Below, one piece after another: positions 23,956 through 35,513 of a stretch of 64,000 nucleotides of DNA. The number at the start of each line of letters is the position of its first letter. Within the stretch, counting starts at the first letter, position 1. The notes under the pieces were generated by a model. That model was not told where the DNA came from. It made no database searches and was given only the letters and a program-made list of their open reading frames with translations. Source of the stretch: Linnemannia schmuckeri (taxonomy: Eukaryota; Mortierellomycota; Mortierellomycetes; Mortierellales; Mortierellaceae); the NCBI GenBank assembly GCA_029449235.1, contig JANATG010000010.1, forward strand, positions 496,001 to 560,000, read 5' to 3'. The translations under genes and the position numbers were made by a program.

Positions 23956-25826
23956 TCAGAATTCCTCGTCGCCCCAAGTATCTAATATACAAGAAGCAAG
24001 CGCAAAAGGCAGAAAAACATATGTTTTAACATCAATTCGAAACCACTTCTATAATCATTTGTTATACTCTCCTTACCATCGGTGATAGTGTTCCAAAACT
24101 TGTAAACGAGGCTGATAGAGACAAGATCGAGGATGATTGCAAACATAGATCCGTTAACATGTCCCTGTGTGCCGACTGCGATTTTGTAGCTCGCCCCACC
24201 AAACAGGATCAACTGGCTTCCTACAAATGTCACCAACGCTATCGTCACGTACTCTATTTTGTTTAGGTTCAGGTCAGGTCAGTGCACCAAAGATGAATGA
24301 CAAGTTGAGATAGCGGAAAATGTTAGTTCCAGATCATGCATCGCATTGATATCTTTGTTCCTGAAAAGTATGACCAAACAATACTCCATGTTGTGATATA
24401 TGCCCCCCTCTCCCCCCTCTTCTCCGCCCTGAGGCTTGCATTGCTACGAACATGAATGTAGGAAACGTACTGAGGGAGGAGTAGACTTCCAGTTTGTAAA
24501 AGACAACGATACAAGAGAGCGCCAGGTAGAGAAGCACCGCGACGGTGGGGAAGACTAGCGTCAAGAAAAAGAGTCCTGGACTGTGACCCTGATGTTGTCC
24601 AGTGATGTTCCATGCCAGATCCAGACTTAGGAATAGTACAATCCCCATCCAAATCATGTTTGTTCCCGCTATGAACTAATTTGTTTTGTAGAAGGGAAGA
24701 GAGATTGGAGTGTTAGGAAGTTCTCATTTGAGTGAGATTAAGCGATAGTTTTAATACATGCAGAGGGAGAGGTAGTCCGCATAAATTTCAAGAGGTGATT
24801 TCCTTGCCTGCTTTATGTACTTTGTCCCATCGTCCGTGAACTGAAAGACTATTCATTTTTATAAGAAAGGAAAACAAAAGTGATCTTACGGTCAGCAGGA
24901 GCCTGCCATACCTCCTCCCTCCATGCTCCTCCACCACCACCCTCCTTCCACAATCACCAATTGCTATTTTGCCTTTCCTTTCATATTTCATTTTTCGAAA
25001 AAAGAAAAAGTGCACGAAATATGAAAAAAGAAACTTACGGACGAGCGCGGTAATGATAAGAGTCCAAAAGAAGCACACCAACGCCCCCAATTGCAAAGCC
25101 GTCACCCATGTCAGAAACGTTTGATGGCTCCTGTTGTTCACTAACACGCCTCCGACTGTAAAGACCTGGAGCAAGAGAATACAGATGTAGATCATGTACA
25201 AGAACCCGACCTCTGTCCGACCTATTTGAAATTTGATTAAAATGCAGGAGAGCAGAGATGAATGCGTTTTTTTTGAGTGAACTGCAATGCTTGTTGAGAG
25301 TTTGATCCATGTCCATGTGCACATAAAAAACCAAAAATAAGTTACATTGACCCTTTTTCATCCTACATCCACTTGGAACTTTAGACAAATAAAACGAGAA
25401 AAAAGGTGTCAAGAACGTACCAACAGCGGCAAACATGCGTCTGGATTTAACAAGGATCTGTCTGACGACAAACAAGAGACCCAGAACACTGACCACCACC
25501 GACCCAACGTCCCGCACAGGCCATCCTCCATTATTCAGACACCGGCCAGTCCACGTCTCCATCGTCTCCGTCCCCGCTGTGCCTCCCAGAGCAGATGCTG
25601 ATGTCTCGATAGAGTCGGCGGTGGAGGGTAGGAGGAGGTTACAAGTCGGGAGTGGGATACAGCTCGATACGCAGAGTGCATTAAAGTCTCCGAACCATAA
25701 TCCTGCGCTCTGTGATGATTGTGAGGGCTGAATTGACGCTGAGGATGAAGAGTTTGAAGATGAGGTGGGGACGGGGATGGCAGGATCTGTAGGTGTAGGT
25801 ACAGGATGTTTCGTCTTCTTCTTCAT
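23956..25826 (-). CDS. CHS7: Chs7-like chitin synthase export chaperone
   Basis: Multipass ER membrane protein needed for ER exit of class IV-type chitin synthase in fungi. Six exons: 25826-25421, 25221-25039, 24848-24808, 24675-24471, 24253-24077 and 23981-23956, giving 345 residues. After a low-complexity N-terminus comes the family hallmark GDFNALCVSSCIPLPTCNLL (paired Cys around the LPTC motif), then about seven hydrophobic helices (VGSVVVSVLGLLFVVRQILV, GFLYMIYICILLLQVFTVGG, FLTWVTALQLGALVCFFWTL and more), FQFTDDGTKYI, and a C-terminal helix ending LVYKFWNTITDDTWGDEEF, matching the YW-SIT and acidic tail of Chs7. Intron 3 needs a GC-AG junction (CAG then GCAAGG at 24807) to keep phase. 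The start is the first Met of the open frame upstream of the conserved part. Confidence 0.88.
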
Positions 25827-26540
25827 CCTGGGAGAAAGGATTTTCTCGTCGTCGTCGCTGTGCGTGGCAGCTGACAAGGGTGTCTTTAGACTGTAGTTTT
25901 TGCTGTTGTGTGTGTGGAGAGAATGAGAAAAGAAAAGGGAAAAGGGAAAAGGAAAGGAGCGAGAAATTTGATTTTGATTTGGCGGAAAGGGTCCAAGGAG
26001 TGAGGAAAAAAGGAGACGGAGGAACGGAGGAACAAAAGGAACGAAGAAAGAAGATGAGTACCAATGAGAAGTAAAAGATGCCAAGTAAGAGAAAAGAGAG
26101 AGAGAGAAAAGAGAGAGAGAGGGAGTAAAGGTGGACAAAGTGTCTACATCGTAAACAGTTACAATCATCATCAATGCGCTTCCTTGATCAATTCGTCATA
26201 TCGCAAAAGCAGAAAGCAGGGATCAGCAGTAAGCATTGCGCTCTACAACATCTCTCTTTGCCTCTACACAACCCTCTCATCGCCTACATGTGTATATGCA
26301 ACCAGCTACCCCACTCACCCTCTCTGTTTTGACCCTTTTTCATTCTTTTGTTTGCCAACTAAAAAAAGGGCATACCTTGGCCTGCATGTATGTCACCAAT
26401 GCACTCCTGTGATGTTATGATGGCCAATCCTCGTGCACAGACAATACTCATACCTCGTGCTTGTCGTAGTCATACAACTGCATGATATTATCTGTTTATT
26501 TAGAAATAAAATACGCCCCTTTTTACAGGTAGTTGTTGCC
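25827..26540. other. Intergenic region, CHS7-like promoter and CSC1-like 3' end
   Basis: On the CHS7-like coding strand this is strongly pyrimidine-rich (the + strand is GA-rich at about 25918-26130), consistent with a CT-rich leader. Both flanking genes are on the minus strand. No coding sequence recognised. Confidence 0.5.
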
Positions 26541-29500
26541 TTAACCGCGGTTGCTGCTGCTGTTGTTGCGGCTCTGGCTGGTATACGAGTCGTTCCTGCC
26601 TTTGATATTACTACTGGAGGTTTGACGACTACTGTTGTTGTTACTGGTGTTGTTGGTGCTAGTGTTGCTGGTATTGTCGCGATCGCGACGGCGGGGTGCT
26701 GGCGCTGTCCTGGGCATCCGGGAAGAGGCCTTGGGGGAGGCGACTGGCTCGACGTAGTACTCGACATATTCCTCACTGGTTCCACGATTCGTATCGTGCT
26801 CCTGAACGGTGATGACATCGTACGAATCCGACACCTGCTGCTGCTGCGGCTGCTGCTGTTGCTGTTGCAGCTGTTGCTGCTGAGGCTTCGGGGTCTTGGG
26901 CTTCTGGAAATTAATGGGCGGCAAGTGCAGGGCCTGGAGGGCATTGGTATCCTCATATTGCATCGCCTTTCCGGTCGTCTTGTAGCTATCGGTCTGATGC
27001 ATCTTGGCCAGTTCCATATACGAGGGCTTGTTCGTTGCTCCAGTAGCTCCCGACGCTGTAGAGTTCGATCTGCTGTTGTTGAAGCCGTAGGGATCCTCGT
27101 TAGCTTTGTATCGACCGGCGACGAACGAAGTCATATCCTGCGAACCGTAAAGATTGCTGGTGTTGTTGTAATCGTAACGTGGATTGGCGGCGGCCTTGGT
27201 CAGACTCTGCTTCTGGTTGTCGTAATAGTCATCCATGACTTCGTCTCCTCCGTATTCCTGCTTTCCTCCACCGCTCTGGGGCGAAAGAGGTCTGGTAGAG
27301 TCGTAGCTGTTTTTGTTTTGGCTGTTGTAGGTGCTGGCCGGCTTGGCAATATGTCCCATCTCGTAAATCTCCTGTGTTTTGGCGTTGCTTGTCGATCCTT
27401 GCCTGCTGCTGTGTTGTTTGTTGTAGTTAGGTCGTCCCTTGTTAGCTTTCTTAGTATCCTCCTCCAGATTGTCGCGTCCTCCATGCAGAACCTTGCTGCT
27501 CAGCATCTTCTTGGCGCCATCGGGGACAAGGGCAGAGATCATCTTGGAGGTCAAGGCGGGATTCTCAAAGGTTGAGCTCAAAGTCTTGCCAGACTTCGAG
27601 TTGCTCCTGCGGAGGTCGGTACGAGAAGTACCATAGTCGTAGAAATCGATTTTAGGGTCATAGTGTCTTGACAAGAAGATCTTGAAGAGGATGGTCAAGA
27701 TGGGCAAGGGGATGATGGCAAGGGATTGTCTGTGAGCGGTCTTGAGGTTGAGGACTCCAATCATGACAATCTGGAAGAGGAGCAAGGCGGCAAGGAGACG
27801 GTTGTAAACGACTCGGAAAAGACGTCCTCCTGTTTCGACCTTGGTACGGAAGACGTACATAAGTTGGTACTTGTAGGCGAGCGAGGACAACGAGAAATAG
27901 ACAGCAGCAAAGAAGAGGATCAGAGGCGAGATGACAGAGTAGAGAAGGGTGACTGTCAGAGCGAACAAATGAACCGAGAAAAACAGAGGAAAGTCAAAGA
28001 CGTCGGGTTTGGCCATGGCCTGGCTTTCGCGTGGGGTTACAGTCGACTTTAGCCAGTAAATAGCCAAGGAGATCAACTGGGAGAGATCCAAGAGCACGCC
28101 AAAATTGCGGAGAGACATGTAATTGACCCAGAACAAACTCGTGCTGACGACGCTCGTTGACAAAAGTTCGACAATGTTGTCCTGCTTGTGGATAAAGGCC
28201 TTGATGGCCTCCCAGGTTCCTGAGTTAAACTGGAGCGTCTCGAGGAAGAGCTTGATCTGGGTAAAGAATCCCATGATGGTGCCCGACAACGCAAAGACGA
28301 TGAGGTTGTTCAGGGTGAAGAAGAGGAAGAACTTGGCGAGGGTCGATCGATCCGTGCTCGACTTTGTGATGTTGCCCTGGAACCAGGCCAGGTAGACAAT
28401 CAGCTTGCGGACCAACAACATTAGGATATCGAGGGCTAAGATGGGCAGCAGAGACTGAACAATTCCGGCGACGAAAGGGTTTCTGTCAAAGTACGGCTTG
28501 GTGGCAGGGAAGAGTCCAATGAAACGATCCAACTTGGCGACTGTGGTCAAGAAACCCATGGGGATGAAGAAGAGGAGCGATCCGATAAAGAAAAGAACGT
28601 TGACAATGACCTTGCGAGACTTGCGGAGATGCTTGGGGTTGGAGACGTTGAACCAGATGATGTCTTTGGGAACTGGAGAGAGGAACAGTTCTGGAGGGTC
28701 GAGCATCTTGGAGCGGGTTCTGAGGGCTACGGGGTTGGCGAATTCCTTAGCGACCTTGTGTGCGGCCTGGATAGTTGGGTAAGAGACAAAGCCATAGTTG
28801 GTGGGCTGGGATTTGGAGATTTCTGTGCGTGTCCTGTCAATCTTGTCACTTAGTTCCTCGATCTGCTGCGAGTAATAGTCGATGGCATCGACCTTTGTCC
28901 CGCAGAAATGTCCAAGGCGCACTGTCGGTCTCTTCTCTGGCAACTTGTTTGGATCTATATGAGAAAGAGCGTCGTCATTAAGTCAGATTTGGTTTCAAGT
29001 AAAGAAGTAGAGGTCGCATGGACTACCTACTATAGCTATTGCATCGTTCAAAGTACTCAACTTGTCATTGTCTAAACAAAAAATGGTTTCTTACCAGCGA
29101 AGTACTTGGCCATGATTTTTTCGAGAGAGGTAACCATCTTTTTATGCTCGGCCATCAACTCAGGCAGCTTGTTGACCTTGCGCCCAACCACTGCCTGGAC
29201 AGGCTGGTCCTTAGTTCCGAGACTGCTCATGAAGGTGGTCAACTTGCCATCGTCCTGGAGGGAATCGGGGAGTCCAGCCAGCATGACGGTCCTAGAGGCC
29301 ATTGATTCCTGGTATGCATCGCTCTCATAATATTGAACCTTGAACTTTAAGAAGGTTCTGTAGCCGTGGAGTATGGCGAGACCAAAGACGGTACTAAAGG
29401 CCCAAATGGCACCGACGTGAGCCCAGAGCCAGTCCAAATTTTTGATTCCAGAGACGGTGAGGAGGCCGATCTTGTCGTCGGGGACGACGCCGTTTGAGGA

Positions 29501-30253
29501 GCGTATTGTGCCAATGACATTGATGGGGATGAGAGTGCCACAGCCAAGGATGGTGAGGGCGATAAAGACTTGTCGACACATGCGGATGAAGCGAATAAAG
29601 ACGACGGCGTCGAGGCCGATTTTTTCGACGAGCTCGCTGTCTGGACAGTGCCATACAGGGGCCATCCATGCGAAGTAACCCTCTGCTAGTTTTGGTGCAC
29701 GTTTGCTACAAATTGATGTTAGAGTCGTGTAAAAGCAGGGGCAATGAGAAGAAGTCGGTTAGAGAATGTCTGTGTTTGTTTCCAGTTGATTATTGTAAAT
29801 AAAAAATAAGATTCAAACAGCCTGTGTGTGTGTGTGCAAGCCTACTTACTCTTCTGGAGATGCTTTGTATTTGCGGGCGTAAATGACTGTTTGAAGTGGG
29901 AAATTACAATTTGGAAAATTAAGAGAGGAGGGTTTCGTGGTTAAAACACATTATCATGTAACCAATCATATCAAAAAGGGGCAGGAGTACTCTTGCACAA
30001 AGAAAAAAAATGAGAAAGAAACAAGGGGACCACACACAGAGCGACCACAACCACACTCTTGCCGGATAGACAAAAAGTCAACTGTGAACAATGTGAACCA
30101 CTGTTGAAATAAGAAGTTACCTCCGTTTCTGGGTCGCAACCAGCAGAAGGCACCAAGGGTGAGGATGGAGAGAGTGATGTTGGTACCCAGATTGACAGCG
30201 AGAGCCGTCGGCTGGAGCTTGTCGCTAGCTGTAGAGTCGAAGATACTAGACAT
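26541..30253 (-). CDS. CSC1/TMEM63-family (RSN1) osmosensitive cation channel
   Basis: Calcium-permeable stress-gated channel family (OSCA/TMEM63). Four exons: 30253-30121, 29886-29850, 29705-29095 and 28954-26541; phases agree, 1064 residues. The N-terminus (LAVNLGTNITLSILTLGAFC, then RPRNGGVIYARKYKASPE) and KRAPKLAEGYFAWMAPVW match the RSN1_TM domain; the cytosolic domain includes TVMLAGLPDSLQ and TNYGFVSYPTIQAAHKVAKE; then PKDIIWFNVSNP leads into the pore-forming RSN1_7TM block (about residues 370-730). The tail beyond about 730 is disordered, Q-, N- and S-rich and longer than usual. It lies upstream of the CHS7-like gene on the same strand. Family assignment is secure; which paralogue (Csc1, Rsn1 or Phm7) is not resolved. 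Confidence 0.93.
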
Positions 30254-32540
30254 TGTTCTTGTATCCTGCTCCCCTTATGACTGTGTATTGCTTGTTGTTA
30301 TTTGGTAGCTGTGGAATGTGTGTGTTTCCTGTTGAGCGAGTGAGTTGGGGATGAGAGAGATGAGAGGGTGAAGTGGGGAGTGGACTGGAGTGGAGTGGGT
30401 CAAGTGGAGGAGGAAAGAGAGTCCGTTGTGAGATTAAAAAAGGGAGGGAAGTGAGACTTTTTCAGGAACAGAACATAAAATAAAAATAAGGGGAACAGCG
30501 AAAGAAAAAAATTAAAGTAGTGATGAAGTAAAAGTGATGAAGAAAGGGATGAAGAGGAGTGAGAGTGAGAGAAGGAGATGAAGACGGAGAGGGGAAGGGG
30601 AAAGAGAGATGAGGGGTAGACAAGAAAAAAAAAAGAGAAAAGAAAAGACAAAAAAAAAAAGAAAAAAAGAAAGAGAGAGGGTGGGTAAGGGAAGAGAGAG
30701 AAGAGAGAAAGTGAGAGAGAGACGAGAAAGAAGAGAGCTTTTTTTTATGAGAGGAGAGCAGGAGAACAAGAAGGCAACGGCAGAGAGACATAAAGACGAG
30801 CTGAGCCCGTCTTTGACAATAAGGGTGGGGAGAGTCCGCAACGGCACATATGTTGAAAATAAGATTGACCACATTAATCTTTACATCATGACATGACCAG
30901 ATACACATATATGTAATGCCCAATAGGACTTGGGAAGAACGGAATAGGACTTGCTCTTCACAATGGCCGGGCTGTGTGCATGCTATTATTATGCATACGT
31001 CTTCTCTCTTTTTCTGGTAGCTTTGCTGTTTGGTTGCTTGCTTGTTGGTTTGTTTTGTTAGTCTTTCGTTGCCATCGACGACGACACCAGGGGGTCATTG
31101 TTAACACGACCAACCGACCAACCGACCCACCAGCAACTACCCCTTCCTCCCAGCCTTGACTTTGCTGATCTATAGCGGATCTACCCTGTCCCGCCAAAAA
31201 GGCTAACGCAACAAGCAACGAACAAACAAAAATGGGAAGTTGGCTTTTCTTATTTAGTATTCTTTTTTTTTTTTTTTTTTTTTTTTTTGAGTACACAAAA
31301 ATCCACACCAATGGCGGCAATGCCCTTTGAAAACCATAAAAACACAACAACTAACATCGATCGCCTCACCCTGACGATATCGCGATCTTAGTGCTTCGAT
31401 CGTTGTCAAAGCTGAGAAATAAACGTCTAGGCCGCCCAGCTATCTTGTATTCTTCAGACAAAATAGAGTTGAAGGGAGGTCCAAGCTATAATAGACTGAA
31501 GGCTGCACTTTTTTTTCTATGGTGTACAAAAATATGTATCCTCGGGTATTTTCTTTCTGTGGGTAAAAAGGCGCCGTACACAAAGATGGATGCAATGAGA
31601 TGATGGAATTCCTCTCTACCCTTTTGTTCCCTCGGAGTTTACGCTCAGTAAACCATTCATTCTTCGTTTTATGTTTTTGTATGTGTTTGTGCCTGTGTTA
31701 CTTTCTTTTTCCACTGACGACTCTGTGTCTTCTCCCCATTTAAACAACAACAAACAAAGGTCAATGTATCATTGTGCCGAACTATAGCCCAAGTTGGGTA
31801 GCTTCCTTTTATCATTTGTTTAGCTTGCTATTTTGCCTTGTTCGTGACCATGTACCATCACCACGACATAATTATCTCCAAGAAGCTGGCGCCATGTACA
31901 GTACAGTAGCTGCATTGGCGTAAAAGTCTGATAGGAATTTATTGTCCATTTGAAGAGGAGAAAGAATGACCCATGTTGCCCAGCTATTTTCCTTTTTTTT
32001 TAGCCGGTATTTCATCTTAGCGCACTTTTTCATTTTATTCTCGGGAAACTCTGACGCATTTGTTTGAGAGCAATGTAGCAGACCTCCATGTGGGCGCTCA
32101 TGGAATCAAGGCGACAGTAAGTAATAATTCAAGATAACCGTGGAGTAATGATGCCGCATGCTGAGTAAGAATCTCTCCAAACTCATTTTTTTTGGTCTCT
32201 TCTTTCATCTCGTTCATCTCCGTGCTGGCGTCGTTTAAACATATAGAGGCGGGAGTACATACGTAGAAAAGCAAGATACATATACTCATGTCAGAGGAGG
32301 GCGATCCCTTAGAATATCCTATTCTAACAGAGATGAGGGGTGTGGGAAATTGAATATGCCAACGGGCATTTTCTCGGAGTGTTTCTAAGAGGAATTTACG
32401 GGATTTTTCTAACCCTTCAGTCCTTTGATTTTCTTTATCTTTCCTCTGCATCGCTGATTTCCTTTTTTTTTTTCTTTCGCTTGTTATTTCTCACGAAGCC
32501 ATTCCTCCTCTATCGTCCCTTACATATAAGCCTATACTTA
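30254..32540. other. Long intergenic region
   Basis: About 2.3 kb with no gene recognised. The first 500 bases are GA-rich on + (CT-rich leader of the CSC1-like gene). A run of 26 T is at 31263-31288 and T-rich stretches occur near 31990 and 32465. Open frames here are low-complexity. Confidence 0.5.
31263..31288. repeat. Poly-T tract, 26 nt
   Basis: Twenty-six consecutive T on the + strand in non-coding sequence. Confidence 0.9.
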
Positions 32541-33486
32541 ATGATAGTAGTACAAAGGCTCTACCATCTCACCCAATCAACTCTCATTAGACTCCATCCA
32601 CCTCCGCCAAAGGCCCTCTCAACATTTACTCTGCCAGCCCATAAACCTAGAGTCTCTCACTTACTTGGCCGCAGGAGTCCTCCGCGAACACGAGACCGTC
32701 CCCCGTCCTTCCGGCAACCTCACACCAAAATTTGTTTCTAAAGAAGTCGTCAAGGGCTATACCCTCTCCGACTGGGAGGCTAAACTGTCTGGAAAGAAAG
32801 CATCCTTTAATCAACAACAGCGAAGGTCAGGATTCGACGGATCAAAAACATGCGTACCGCCTTTGCTGACCCCGAGAGAAGGCGTGATCTATGTCTCAAC
32901 TACCTCTGCGACAACTGACCCCGCAAAGGATGCAGCAGCATCACCGCCATCTTCAGAAAGAGAAAGAGAAAATATTAGCAGCTTCCTCTTCGCACGCTAC
33001 GAACCCACAATCCCAAAACTACTGCAAGCCCGGCTCAAAACCGACCTCCCCCCACCGCTTCCAAAATCAGCCGGCTACTCTCTCTTCTCTGAGGAAGACT
33101 CAGACGCGCTGGTAAGCGTCCCCCTCCCCCCCCCCCCCCGGGTCCAGCACCTCATCGAAGAACGAGGTGTGACACACATATGGATCTGTGAGACCGATTC
33201 GGAGTATCGGCACCGTTTGATGACCCCGAATTTGCAGCTTCTAGAACAGGAAATCTTCCAATGGAAGACAAACAAGATACAGCTTGAGGGATTCAAGGAG
33301 GAGAAGGAGAAGGAGACGGAAAAGGATGAGGAGAAAAGACGCCTGTCGGGAATAGTGACGACGTATACGGTGACCTTACGGTTTCTGGGGATGGTCCAGT
33401 TCTTGATCAAGAATCGCTTCAAGGGCGACGAGCGTAGCAAGACTCCAGACGATAAAAGTCTTTTATTGGAAGGAGATCAAATATAA
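32541..33486 (+). CDS. Unrecognised protein, 5' end unresolved (possible mitochondrial protein)
   Basis: The main frame is open from 32551 to the stop at 33484-33486 but has no ATG near its start. In the neighbouring frame an ATG at 32541 opens MIVVQRLYHLTQSTLIRLHP followed by Arg/Ser-rich, acid-free sequence that looks like a mitochondrial presequence and runs to about 32690. Joining the two needs a +1 shift near 32650-32690, either an undetected short intron, a base error or a real lesion. The main frame reads AAGVLREHETVPRPSGNL, KFVSKEVVKGYTLSDWEAKL and later VTHIWICETDSEYRHRLM, then a Lys/Glu-rich segment and TYTVTLRFLGMVQFLIKNRF. A C-run at about 33125-33139 encodes Pro. I recognise no family. 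It is tail-to-tail with the F-box gene, 94 bases apart. Confidence 0.55.
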
Positions 33487-33580
33487 AAAAAACCCATCTT
33501 CTCTCCTTATGCAATGAAGCTAACATCGCTGTTTTATTTCCTCAAACAAATTAACCATCCGGTACTGAATAAAGGAAATA

Positions 33581-35278
33581 CTACTCCCAGTGGAGCCCCA
33601 TCCACTCAACATCGGCCATAGTCATCTTGCTCCCTCTCAAAGAAGCGGCTCGAATCCCCTTAAGTCCTGTCGCCAACGGAATCGCCTTCCATAACCCACC
33701 CCACACAAAGTCAGCCTTCTTCAGCCTCGGCAATCCCTGTAATCTCTCAAACAATTTACCCACCATCATCACCCCCCTCTCATAACTCCAATGATCCAAA
33801 TCTCCTCTTGGATTATCGATTCTGACCGCCAACTCTTCCAATGTCTCCTTACAAGCCCACTCAGCCGTCCCAAGAAGCCGATTCATCGAAACTCCCGTCC
33901 CAGGAGTATTATTCTCCCAGACATCCACCCTCAATGACTTCAACCGCCTACATCCCTCCAAGATTGAATCAACCTTCGCCAGATATTGCTGTGAACTGAA
34001 AGTCATCGCACTCTCCACCAACCGAATATACTCCAGTGTCGATCCTAGATGCTGGATCATCCCTGCAAGTACCCTCTCATAACCTACCGACACCCTCATT
34101 GTCAGACTCGTGAGACCACGATACCCTTCCATGAACTGTACTGCAAAGGCCGGATCTGAAAGCGTGTTGGGAAGCTCCAGTTGGATGATACTCCTTCGAA
34201 GGGACTCCTGCATCAAGACGCTCATCAGCGCATCCATATCCCCGACAAACATTGTATTCAGGCGCAATCTCGTAAGGTTCGGACAACACCTCAATAGTGG
34301 TAATAGCACCGTCTCCTCACACGGGAACAGACACATCTCGATCGTCAAATCCCGCATCTGTGGCAATGATCTCCATGTATTGACCGTCAAATCTCCGATG
34401 ATCTCCTCCCGGACGCTCGACTGTAAGATGGCGCCCCCAAACGTCGTGATCTTGAGTTCCTGGACCGTATCCGGGCAATGCGCGACAAGCTTGCGGATAA
34501 TGTATAGGTCGTAGACATAGTTCGCAAACATCATGGTGATCGAGCGGAGACTAGGGTGCTGTCGAAGCAGTCGCAGTCTCATCGGAGTCCATAACCGTGT
34601 CAGGACCTCAATGTCGAAAAGGTGGATCTTTTGAAGCCGTGGGTTCTGAGCAATGAGATCTAGTGCTGATGGCTCATCAATCCGGTCCTCTATTGTTTCT
34701 CCTCCTGCTCCTCCATCTACCTTCCCTTCTTCCTGCGTAACCTCACTCTCACCCTCATCCTCCTCTCCTTGCGCTATCAAGACTCTATCCGGAATTTGAT
34801 TCTTATCAAGCAGCCCAAAGAAATAAACCTCCTCCAATTGCGTACAAGCCTCACAACCAACCAGAACCGTCTCGTGCTGCACCAACCCCAAAGTCTTAAT
34901 CCGCTGCGCGTTCTGTCGAATTAACTCCCGCTGGGCGGGTAACAGCGAGACTAAGAAATCTTCGCTCTTTTGGTAGATAAACACTGACCGCCAGAGATGG
35001 TGTTGAGCAACTGTATTCCAGAGCTTACAGACCGATAGGCAAGCTGTCAATTCTGAGACTGTGAGATAGTGACATATCTCGATCACGATTTCGGGCATCT
35101 TGAGTGCCCTTTGGACGTTGCAGGAGCCGTCTTGGTCCTGACCCTGATCCTGGTTATTGGTCTGGTTCTGGGGACGATTGATAGTGATGATTCGTGTATG
35201 TTGTTGCTGTTGCTGTTGCTGTTCCTGTTCCTCCTGCTGCTGTGTGGAAGCCCGTTTGTCGTTGTTTAGGATTGACAT
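33581..35278 (-). CDS. F-box protein
   Basis: Single exon, 565 residues, ATG at 35278. Residues 1-50 are Q/N-rich. The F-box spans about residues 56-100: ALKMPEIVIEICHYLTVSEL, then ACLSVCKLWNTVAQHHLWRS. The remainder has repeated hydrophobic/leucine spacing with patterns such as RLQKIHLFDIEVLTRLW, LRSITMMFANYVYDLYIIRK, CCPNLTRLRLNTMFVGDMDA and LKSLRVDVWENNTPG, resembling degenerate leucine-rich repeats. Such proteins are substrate adaptors of SCF (Skp1-Cullin-F-box) ubiquitin ligases; the target is unknown. Large F-box families of this style are typical of Mortierella-type fungi. An acidic, low-complexity insert sits at about 200-225. Confidence 0.88.
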   Translation of the reverse strand: MSILNNDKRASTQQQEEQEQQQQQQQHTRIITINRPQNQTNNQDQGQDQDGSCNVQRALKMPEIVIEICHYLTVSELTACLSVCKLWNTVAQHHLWRSVFIYQKSEDFLVSLLPAQRELIRQNAQRIKTLGLVQHETVLVGCEACTQLEEVYFFGLLDKNQIPDRVLIAQGEEDEGESEVTQEEGKVDGGAGGETIEDRIDEPSALDLIAQNPRLQKIHLFDIEVLTRLWTPMRLRLLRQHPSLRSITMMFANYVYDLYIIRKLVAHCPDTVQELKITTFGGAILQSSVREEIIGDLTVNTWRSLPQMRDLTIEMCLFPCEETVLLPLLRCCPNLTRLRLNTMFVGDMDALMSVLMQESLRRSIIQLELPNTLSDPAFAVQFMEGYRGLTSLTMRVSVGYERVLAGMIQHLGSTLEYIRLVESAMTFSSQQYLAKVDSILEGCRRLKSLRVDVWENNTPGTGVSMNRLLGTAEWACKETLEELAVRIDNPRGDLDHWSYERGVMMVGKLFERLQGLPRLKKADFVWGGLWKAIPLATGLKGIRAASLRGSKMTMADVEWMGLHWE

Positions 35279-35513
35279 TGCAAGAGATGGCGTTTGCAGG
35301 ATGGGATGAAGATGGAAGAAAAGAAGAAAGCAAAAGAACGATGCTCATTCCTTACAAACCCATAAGAATAACGTGTTCATCAAAAATAACAAGTCACATT
35401 AGGCGAAAGCTAAAGGGGGCGATGCAAAACGAAAAGGAAATCAAAGGGGAGGCACAAAAAAGACGGAGCAAATAATAGCAACCTAAAAAAAAAAAAGGAA
35501 GCATCGTTCGTTT

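Noticed and set aside
25827..26174. N-terminal extension of the CHS7-like frame
   Set aside because: The upstream part is Ser/Phe/Leu-rich translation of the CT-rich leader; the family hallmark starts well after the Met at 25826.
26433..27575. 380-codon plus-strand open frame (Val/Leu/Gly-rich)
   Set aside because: It is antisense to the confirmed CSC1-family coding exon and merely mirrors its codon composition.
30400..30923. Several Phe/Ser/Leu-rich minus-strand frames that mimic membrane proteins
   Set aside because: They are translations of a GA/CT-rich leader with no conserved motif.
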